Positions 56,980-64,000 of a stretch of DNA of 64,000 nt are shown piece after piece. The stretch is taken from NCBI RefSeq assembly GCF_900094735.1, contig NZ_FMBM01000002.1:2153501-2217500 (forward strand). The letters run 5' to 3'. The stretch's first letter is position 1. Each line of letters begins with the position of its first letter. Source of the stretch: Saliniramus fredricksonii (GTDB taxonomy: Bacteria; Pseudomonadota; Alphaproteobacteria; Rhizobiales; Beijerinckiaceae). Below the pieces are notes generated by a model. The model did no database searches. It was given only the letters and a program-made list of their open reading frames with translations, and had not been told where the DNA came from. The position numbers and the translations under genes are program-made.

Positions 56980-58202
56980 TAGGGCTATCGCATTTGGCCG
57001 ATGACGGATCGTGCGAAGTCGTCGGACCATCCGGAGCGTTTTCTTTTTCGTCGGATAGAGATTTTGGGTCTGGCGCGTTTGAGAACGTTGAGGGCGAGTT
57101 TTCGGAGGATGGCGAGGTTTTCTGGGCCGTTATCCTTTCTGTTGCGGGCGCGATCCTCGTCGAAAGTCATGTCGAGGACCCAATGGAGACCGTTTTCGAT
57201 TGACCAGTGGGATCGCGCGGCAGCGAGGTAGGCTTCTGGGGTGAGTTGGCGGGAGGCGACGTGGTAGTGGCGGGTGGTCGTGGTCTTGCCGCCGCGCGTC
57301 ACGGTGCTCTCTATCATTCCCAGGCAGGCAAGCCCCGGCAGGAGAACCGGCTCGGTGCACGCGGATCTGGAGCCGCGCAGCCAGGCGAGGTCGTGGGTAA
57401 CGAAGGCGCGGCGCGTCTCGACCCGGCCATGATCGGCATCCGTCGTGGCGCATGTCGGGAGCGCGGCCCGGATCTGTCCATCGGCGAAGTATGTCGCGAC
57501 CATCTCGTGCAGCGCCGGTCGGTTCGCCTTCAACCGCAGGAGATAGTCTCCACCGCGATCAAGGATCGTCTGCGCGGTCTCGCTCTGGCAATGGATGGCG
57601 TCCGCAGTCACGAGTTGGCCTGTCAAATCGAGGCAGCGCAACAATGCGCGCGCCGCGACGATCTCGCTGTCGCCGTCGGCGGCGCGAAAGCCCGTCTGGC
57701 CGATCACGGTTGAGGTCGCCGAGGCGAAGGCGGACACCACGGCCAGCGGCGAGCGCCCCGCCGCAGCGTCGAACGACCGGCGCAGCGTCTTGCCGTCAAT
57801 CGCCACCACGCCCTCGCCCGCCGCGCCCAACTCGTCTACGAACCGCCCGAAGCACATCGCAAAGGCGCTCGGGTCGAGAAGCCGGAACACCCGCGAGAAC
57901 GTGTCGTGGCTCGGAACACCGTTTCGCAGCTCCAGAAACTCCCGGAACAACGCTTCCCGATCAACCGCGAAATCCGCGAAGTCCGAGCAATGCTCCGCCC
58001 CGCAAACCGCCGCAGTCAGTGCAATCGTCAAGACCTCAAGAAGCTCATGGCGCTTGGCATTTCCGGTTCGCGGGTCCGGCAGAGCCGAAAAAGCCGCTTC
58101 AAACCACGATCCTGACATCGAAGGCTCCCAATGCATGAAAGCCCCTCAAGAATCCATTTTATCCCAACACGCCACACAAAATTCTCAAATGCGATTCCCC
58201 TA
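56980..58202 (-). mobile_element. ISAs1-family element
   Basis: 1223 bp flanked by the 10-bp direct repeat CAGGGGCCTG (56970-56979 and 58203-58212). Terminal inverted repeats: TAGGGCTATCGCATTTGG on the left; the right end reads TAGGGGAATCGCATTTGA in complement. Complete ends, duplication and intact gene suggest a recent insertion. Confidence 0.93.
56985..58136 (-). CDS. ISAs1-family transposase
   Basis: A 383-residue DDE transposase. It opens with the H-repeat-associated N-terminal domain (FSALPDPRTGNAKRHELLEVLTIALTAAVCGAE), followed by VAIDGKTLRRSFD (first Asp), LVTADAIHCQ (second Asp) and RSHWSIENGLHWVLDMTFDEDRARNRKDN (Glu and the conserved tail). An alternative start at 58118 (MSGSWFEAAF) matches relatives better. 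Uninterrupted, so probably functional. Confidence 0.93.
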   Translation of the reverse strand: MHWEPSMSGSWFEAAFSALPDPRTGNAKRHELLEVLTIALTAAVCGAEHCSDFADFAVDREALFREFLELRNGVPSHDTFSRVFRLLDPSAFAMCFGRFVDELGAAGEGVVAIDGKTLRRSFDAAAGRSPLAVVSAFASATSTVIGQTGFRAADGDSEIVAARALLRCLDLTGQLVTADAIHCQSETAQTILDRGGDYLLRLKANRPALHEMVATYFADGQIRAALPTCATTDADHGRVETRRAFVTHDLAWLRGSRSACTEPVLLPGLACLGMIESTVTRGGKTTTTRHYHVASRQLTPEAYLAAARSHWSIENGLHWVLDMTFDEDRARNRKDNGPENLAILRKLALNVLKRARPKISIRRKRKRSGWSDDFARSVIGQMR

Positions 58203-59431
58203 CAGGGGCCTGCGCGGACGCGTCGAGCAGGGGGCGTCGGGAGGCGGCAATGCGTATGGCTACCAGGTCGTGAACCGGACATGTCCGCACAGCGGTGATC
58301 CAATCCACGGTGAGCGGGCGATTCTCGACGACGAGGCCCGGATCGTTCGCCGGATTTTCGAGGAATATGCCAGCGGCGTTTCACCCAGAGCGATCGCGAG
58401 TCGCCTCAACACAGAGGGCATTGAAGGTCCACGCGGTTCCGCTTGGGGGCATTCGACGATCAATGGCAACAAGACCCGTGGCACAGGCATACTCAACAAC
58501 GAGCTTTACATCGGACGCCTTGTCTGGAACCGTCTGCGCTATGTCCGTAATCCGAGAACACGCAAGCGGATCTCGCGGGCGAACCCGCCGGAAGAATGGG
58601 TGATCACAGATGTCCCGCATCTGCGCATCATTCCCGACGAGCTCTGGGAAGCCGTGAAGCAGCGTCAGGAGGCGACGGCCTTGAAGCGAAGTGATGAGGG
58701 GACGCCAGATGCCGGTCCCTGAACAAGGCGCCGCCCGGTCCATCTCCTGTCCGGATTGATCGCCTGTGGCTGCTGTGGCGGTGGCTTCTCGAAGGTCTCT
58801 GCCGACAGGATCGGATGCTCGACGACGCGCAACAAGGGTGAGGCGGTCTGCAGCAACCGCCGCACGATCAAGTACGCGGTCGTCGAGGCAGCCGTTCTCG
58901 ATGCCCTGCATCATCATCTGATGGAACCCGAGCTGGTAAAGACGTTCTGTGAGGAATACACCCGCGAGCGCAACCGGCTTATGCGTGAGGCGAGTGCCGG
59001 GATCGACGCCCTCGAATCCGAACTGCGGCGGGTGAACCGGCAGATCGACAACATCGTGCAGGCGATTGCCGACGGGGCACCCTACGCGACGGTCTCTGCA
59101 CGGATGGAAGCCGCCAACAGCCGCAAGGCCGAGCTCGAAGCCGAGATCGCGGCCTCTGCGAGGCCCGAACCGGTCCGCCTGCACCCGCGCCTCTCGGAGA
59201 CCTATCGTGAACGTGTCGGCGAACTTTTGCACGGCCTCGCGGCGCAGGCAGACGCACCGCACGAGAACAACGCGGCGCGTGAGCGCATCCGTGCATTGAT
59301 CACCCGCGTGCGTCTCACGCCGGATGACGGCGCCACGCACGGCTATCAGATTGATCTGGAAGGGGATCTTGCCGGGATCCTGGCGCTTGCGGCTGGCGCG
59401 AAGGCGCAGGATGCGCAGAGGCAATTAAAGC

Positions 59432-59508
<77 letters not shown>

Positions 59509-59586
59509 TGAGGTGTGTTGTTTGTGGGGGCTTGTGAGAGGATGATGGTTTTTTGCTTTTTTGCGTGATTGTCTTGTCTTTTGCGG

Positions 59587-59703
59587 GCCCGGCGACGACC
59601 TACTCTCCCGGGTCTTGAGACACAGTACCATTGGCGCTGAGGCGTTTAACGGCCGAGTTCGGGATGGGATCGGGTTTTATGCGCCTCGCTCGAGCCACCG
59701 GGC
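59587..59703 (-). rRNA. rrf: 5S ribosomal RNA
   Basis: Minus strand; contains the conserved CCCGATCCCATCCCGAACTC and GGGAGAGTAGGTC segments and complementary ends (GGCCCGGTGG / CGCCGGGCC). Ends approximate by a few bases. Confidence 0.93.
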
Positions 59704-59771
59704 CGGCGAAAGACAAGTTTGCGCAGCAAACTTGATTGATTGATTTAGCCTCAGACGCCGACTTTCTGGTC

Positions 59772-60117
59772 GGCCTCAAGCGCCGGCGTGGGCGTGCGCC
59801 CACTTGGCTTTTCCGCGGAATGGTCCGCGACGCGCGTTCGCGCTTTGGGCCTTCGGCCTGGTTTTTACGCAGGCCTCAAGCGCCGGCGTGGGCGTGCGCC
59901 CACTTGGCTTTTCCGCGGAATGGTCCGCGACGCGCGTTCGCGCTTTGGGCCTTCGGCCTGGTTTTTACGCAGGCCTCAAGCGCCGGCGTGGGCGTCCGCC
60001 CACTTGGCTTTTCCGCGGAATGGTCCGCGACGCGCGTTCGCGCTTTGGGCCTTCGGCCTGGTTTTTACGCAGGCCTCAAGCGCCGGCGTGGGCGTCCGCC
60101 CACTTGGCTTTTCCGCG
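59772..60117. repeat. 100-bp tandem repeat, about 3.5 copies, in the 5S-23S spacer
   Basis: Copies start at 59772, 59872, 59972 and 60072 with exact 100-bp spacing; the last is cut at about 60117. Each contains the hairpin GTGGGCGTGCGCCCAC (C replaces G in copies 3 and 4, giving CGTCCGCC) and ends GTTTTTACGC. Otherwise the copies are identical. Confidence 0.92.
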
Positions 60118-60236
60118 CATGAGCGCGGGCGGCCGTTCGGCCTTGCCGGCGCGTTGCGCCGGGTCGGGCTGAACCGTCTGAGGTGAAGCATGAGGTTGGT
60201 GACGGTCTTTCTGGATCTGACGTTTTTTAATCAGCC

Positions 60237-60460
60237 CCGGCGCGCAGCGCCGCAAGCGCGAACGCGCGTCGCGGATCGTTCCGCGGAAAGCCAAGCGGAC
60301 GGAGGTCCGCGCCGGCGTTTGAGGCCAACAATAAACGAGTGATCCTGCAACGTTTGTGATGAGCGTCGGGCCGTCAGGCCCGCAAGGCCGAACGGCCGCC
60401 GCGCCGCGTGGCGCGGAAAGCCAAGCGGACGGACGTCCGCGCCGGCGTTTGAGGCTCATC
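60237..60460. repeat. Two inverted, diverged copies of the spacer repeat
   Basis: At about 60269-60333 and 60410-60456 the complement of the repeat core (GGCCTCAAACGCCGGCG ... CTTGGCTTTCCGCGG) recurs with substitutions. The pair faces the tandem array and could fold against it. Confidence 0.7.
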
Positions 60461-60695
60461 AAAAAGCGCGCATGGATCATGAGAGGCAATCAAGCCAATC
60501 GAGCGATTAGTACCGGTAAGCTCAACGCATTGCTGCGCTTGCACACCCGGCCTATCGACGTGGTGGTCTTCCACGGCTCTCAAGGGAGATCTCGTTTCGA
60601 GGTGGGTTTCCCGCTTAGATGCCTTCAGCGGTTATCCCGTCCGTACATAGCTACCCTGCACTGCGGCTGGCGCCACAACAGGTCCACCAGAGGTA

Positions 60696-60729
<34 letters not shown>

Positions 60730-60756
60730 CCTCTCAAATCTCCTACACCCACGGCA

Positions 60757-60793
<37 letters not shown>

Positions 60794-60794
60794 A

Positions 60795-60859
<65 letters not shown>

Positions 60860-60912
60860 TGAGTCGACATCGAGGTGCCAAACGATCTCGTCGATATGGA
60901 CTCTTGGAGATC

Positions 60913-60960
<48 letters not shown>

Positions 60961-61394
60961 ACCCACGCGGGACCACCGGATCACTATGGCCGACTTTCGT
61001 CTCTGCTCGACATGTCCGTCTCGCAGTCAGGCAGGCTTATGCCATTGCACGCAACGACCGATTTCCGACCGGTCTGAGCCCACCGTCGCGCGCCTCCGTT
61101 ACTCTTTGGGAGGCGACCGCCCCAGTCAAACTGCCTGCCATGCGCTGTCCCGGACCCGGATAACGGATCGCGGTTAGACATCCATGTCGCCAAGGGTGGT
61201 ATTTCAAGGGCGGCTCCACACAGGCTGGCGCCCATGCTTCAAAGCCTTCCACCTATCCTACACATGCCGACACGAATGCCAGCGCAAAGCTACAGTAAAG
61301 GTGCACGGGGTCTTTCCGTCTGACCGCAGGAACCCCGCATCTTCACGGGGAATTCAATTTCACTGAGTCGATGCTGGAGACAGCGGGGAAGTCG

Positions 61395-61495
<101 letters not shown>

Positions 61496-61502
61496 TCTCA
61501 CC

Positions 61503-61533
<31 letters not shown>

Positions 61534-62064
61534 GTCAGACCCTATACGTCATCTTGCGATTTCGCAGAGCCCTGTGTTTTTGCTAAACAGTCGCCACCCC
61601 CTGGTCTGTGCCCCCCGCCACCGGTTGCCCGATGACAGGGCCTCCTTATCCCGAAGTTACGGAGGTAATTTGCCGAGTTCCTTCAGCATCGTTCTCTCAA
61701 GCGCCTTGGCATACTCTGCCAGTCCACCTGTGTCGGTTTCGGGTACGGTCTATAATACGGGGGCTGTTTCCAGGGACCATCCAGAAGCACACCCAATCCA
61801 GTAAGGATGCACAACACTTCAGATCCGTCACCACCCGCAGGCTGCGGAATATTCACCGCATTCCCATCGACTACGCCTTTCGGCCTCGCCTTAGGAGCCG
61901 GCTAACCCTGCGCAGATTAACTTTACACAGGAACCCTTGGACTTTCGGCGACAGCGTCTCTCACGCTGTTTGTCGTTACTCATGTCAGCATTCTCACTTC
62001 CGATACCTCCAGGACCCCTCACGAGTATCCCTTCACAGGCCTACGGAACGCTCCGCTACCACCC

Positions 62065-62532
62065 GGTGACCAGTTATCAGTAATCAGTGACCAGATGCCT
62101 CGAGACCGTCAGCGGTCGGCGAGACTGTTCTTCAAACCTTGCAACATCCGCACGATCTGACGCAACTCGTCGCGCCAGTCTTCCGCACGTTCATGCGCAA
62201 CAAACCCGAGATCCGCGCAATACCGACACCACAGACGCGTCTCCTCGGCAGAGCCGATCGCCATCACGAGATAGCGCCCGAACTCCCGGGGAGAGGCCTG
62301 CTGTCGACCGGCACCCTCGACAATCAATCCACAGACCGATCGCGAAGATCGTCTGAGCTGATCGGCGAGACCGCCATATTGCTCACTCTTGGGAAACTCC
62401 AGGCTCACGCCATGAAGCTCCAGCGACAATGCATAAGCACGACGAAAGACCTCCAGATCTTCCGCGTCCCAACGCTTGCCGCTACGCGCATCAAAGTTCA
62501 TTCTGTTCACTGTTCACTGATAACTGGTCACC
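62065..62532 (-). other. Helix-45 intervening sequence in 23S rRNA
   Basis: 468 bp bounded by inverted repeats: 62065-62081 (GGTGACCAGTTATCAGT in + orientation) and its complement ending at 62532, forming a stem of 17 perfect pairs, longer with mismatches. About 1.2 kb from the 23S 5' end, corresponding to helix 45. Expected to be cut out by RNase III, leaving a fragmented 23S. Encodes the four-helix-bundle protein. Confidence 0.9.
62109..62501 (-). CDS. 23S rRNA-intervening-sequence (four-helix bundle) protein
   Basis: A 130-residue protein encoded within the helix-45 intervening sequence. It reads DLEVFRRAYALSLELHGVSLEFPKSEQYGGLADQLRRSSRSVCGLIVEGAG, then REFGRYLVMAIGSAEETRLWCRYCADLGFV and a last helix, the pattern of the TIGR02436/S23 family: four antiparallel helices forming a pentamer. 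ATG at 62501; an in-frame GTG at 62510 is an alternative. The start sits in the 5' arm of the excision stem. Family members are strictly tied to rRNA intervening sequences; function unknown. Confidence 0.9.
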   Translation of the reverse strand: MNFDARSGKRWDAEDLEVFRRAYALSLELHGVSLEFPKSEQYGGLADQLRRSSRSVCGLIVEGAGRQQASPREFGRYLVMAIGSAEETRLWCRYCADLGFVAHERAEDWRDELRQIVRMLQGLKNSLADR

Positions 62533-62623
62533 AGATCCTAAGCTTCGGCTCGTGGCTTGAGCCCCGTTACATTGTCGGCGCAGGAACCCTTGTTTAGACC
62601 AGTGAGCTGTTACGCTTTCTTTA

Positions 62624-62654
<31 letters not shown>

Positions 62655-63481
62655 TTGTTTTGGGGTTCCCACATCCTTTCCCACTTAGCCACGAATTGGG
62701 GGCCTTAGCTGTAGGTCAGGGTTGTTTCCCTCTCCACGACGGACGTTAGCACCCGCCGTGTGTCTCCCGCGCAAGTCTTCCAGGTATTCGGAGTTTGGTT
62801 AGGTTTGGTACCGTTGTGGACAGCCCTAGCCCATCCAGTGCTCTACCCCCTGGAGCATAAACGCGAGGCGCTACCTAAATAGCTTTCGCGGAGAACCAGC
62901 TATCTCCGAGTTTGATTGGCCTTTCACCCCTAACCACAAGTCATCCGAGGCTTTTTCAACAGACACCGGTTCGGTCCTCCAGTGCGTGTTACCGCACCTT
63001 CAACCTGCTCATGGCTAGATCACTCGGTTTCGGGTCTGAAGCAACGAACTGAACGCCCTGTTCAGACTCGCTTTCGCTGCGCCTACACCTCACGGCTTAA
63101 GCTTGCTCGCTACTTCAAGTCGCTGACCCATTATACAAAAGGTACGCGGTCACCCAGGACAAACCTTGGGCTCCCACTGTTTGTAGGCATCCGGTTTCAG
63201 GGACTGTTTCACTCCCCTCGTCGGGGTGCTTTTCACCTTTCCCTCACGGTACTGGTTCGCTATCGGTCGCTAAGGAGTACTTAGGCTTGGAGGGTGGTCC
63301 CCCCATGTTCAGACAGGATTTCACGTGTCCCGCCCTACTCGTATCCCACACCTCCCTGAACCCGTACGGGGCTGTCACCCATAGTGCCCGACTTTCCAGA
63401 CGGTTCCGGTTGAGAAGAATGTGAGCATTGGCCTGGTCCGCGTTCGCTCGCCGCTACTGACGGAGTCTCGTTGATGTCCTT

Positions 63482-63518
<37 letters not shown>

Positions 63519-63560
63519 GCCTTTGACCCCTATGTATTCAGGATCAAATACCTTCTCATA

Positions 63561-63626
63561 GCAACCAGTAAACAGTAACCAGCCACCAGATCGCTCCGGC
63601 AACTGCCCACTGTTCACTGGTCACTG
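63561..63626 (-). other. Helix-9 intervening sequence in 23S rRNA
   Basis: 66 bp between AAGGTATTTGATCC-type and GGGGCAACCCACC-type conserved 23S flanks. Ends pair (ACCAGTGAACAGT with ACTGTTTACTGGT in the RNA, one G-U). Removal yields the 5.8S-like fragment known in many rhizobia. Shares the motif CAGTGAACAGTG with the helix-45 insertion. Confidence 0.85.
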
Positions 63627-63760
63627 AAGGTGGGTTGCCCCATTCGGAAATCCCCGGATCAAAGCTCGTTCGCAGCTCCCCAGGGCTTATCGCAGCGTAC
63701 CACGTCCTTCATCGCCTCTTAGCGCCAAGGCATCCACCAGATGCCCTTATCACACTTGAT

Positions 63761-64000
63761 TGCTCTCATGATCCATACGCGCCGCCGCAAGGCGGTTCGT
63801 ATCAACCAGAATTGTACGCGCGCCGCCGCAAGGCAGTACGCACACATCATATCAACCACACACGCCATCAAGCCGGCGCATGCAGCCCTCCATACGGACT
63901 ACTCGGCAGTCGTCCGCATGATCAGAACTTCAAAGACCATGGTTGCGGATGCATCACTACATCCGCACCTCATGCTTCAACGCGCCCGGTCCATCCCGCA
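63761..64000 (-). other. Part of the 16S-23S spacer
   Basis: No tRNA is recognisable in the 240 bp shown; the Ile/Ala tRNAs usual in this spacer would lie further right. Two copies of a CGCCGCCGCAAGGC stretch (63780 and 63823 regions) occur. Confidence 0.6.

Noticed and set aside
59772..60117. CRISPR array
   Set aside because: The 100-bp units are directly tandem without spacers and no cas genes are present.

Overview
The window reads as high-GC chromosomal DNA of an alphaproteobacterium, most likely Hyphomicrobiales (Rhizobiales); a Salinarimonas/Saliniramus-like halophile is only a guess from the acidic secreted proteins. Supporting signs are the 5S-tRNA-fMet tail of the rRNA operon, intervening sequences in 23S helices 9 and 45, and the dominance of ABC importers.

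Layout. 1-11.5 kb is ordinary core genome: AI-2E-type permease end, CDP-alcohol phosphatidyltransferase, pyruvate carboxylase, a Bax-inhibitor-1 protein, a YbbAP-like ABC exporter divergent from a TesA-like esterase, and a DeoR/GlpR regulator. 11.6-28.2 kb is an uptake region: two Ugp-like carbohydrate/glycerol-phosphate ABC importers, each preceded by a Pho-box-like promoter, a TIM-barrel isomerase, an atypical pyruvate kinase, a metallophosphoesterase and an Fe3+/phospho-compound-type importer. 28.2-35.4 kb is a pile of nested insertion sequences (IS256, IS110/IS1111, IS256, IS701). 35.5-41.5 kb holds an ATP-grasp ligase with a CocE/NonD hydrolase, diverging from an isoaspartyl methyltransferase-erythromycin esterase fusion broken by IS5 debris and an integrase relic. 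41.7-47.2 kb is a phosphonate import operon (phnE-phnE-phnC-phnD plus a second phnD and a hexapeptide acyltransferase), again behind a Pho-box-like promoter. 47.8-49.0 kb is an IS630 element. 49.0-55.9 kb is a tungstate/molybdate locus: tupBCA, a divergent HTH-binding-domain regulator, a leaderless ModA-like protein and a BtuCDF-type importer. 56.3-59.5 kb is a serine recombinase relic split by an ISAs1 element; its frame ends inside the initiator tRNA gene. 59.4-64 kb is the distal part of an rRNA operon on the minus strand (23S, 5S, tRNA-fMet).

How it works together. The uptake genes suggest an oligotroph that, on phosphate limitation, switches on glycerol-phosphate-like and phosphonate import through the same promoter architecture, and that also scavenges Mo/W oxyanions.

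Strongest unusual observations: an IS1111-type element whose 3' non-coding region carries two short segments matching the two halves of its own insertion site, as expected for a bridge/seekRNA; a circularly permuted IS701 copy joined through CTAG; a protein gene inside the 23S rRNA gene; and the Mo/W and ATP-grasp loci.
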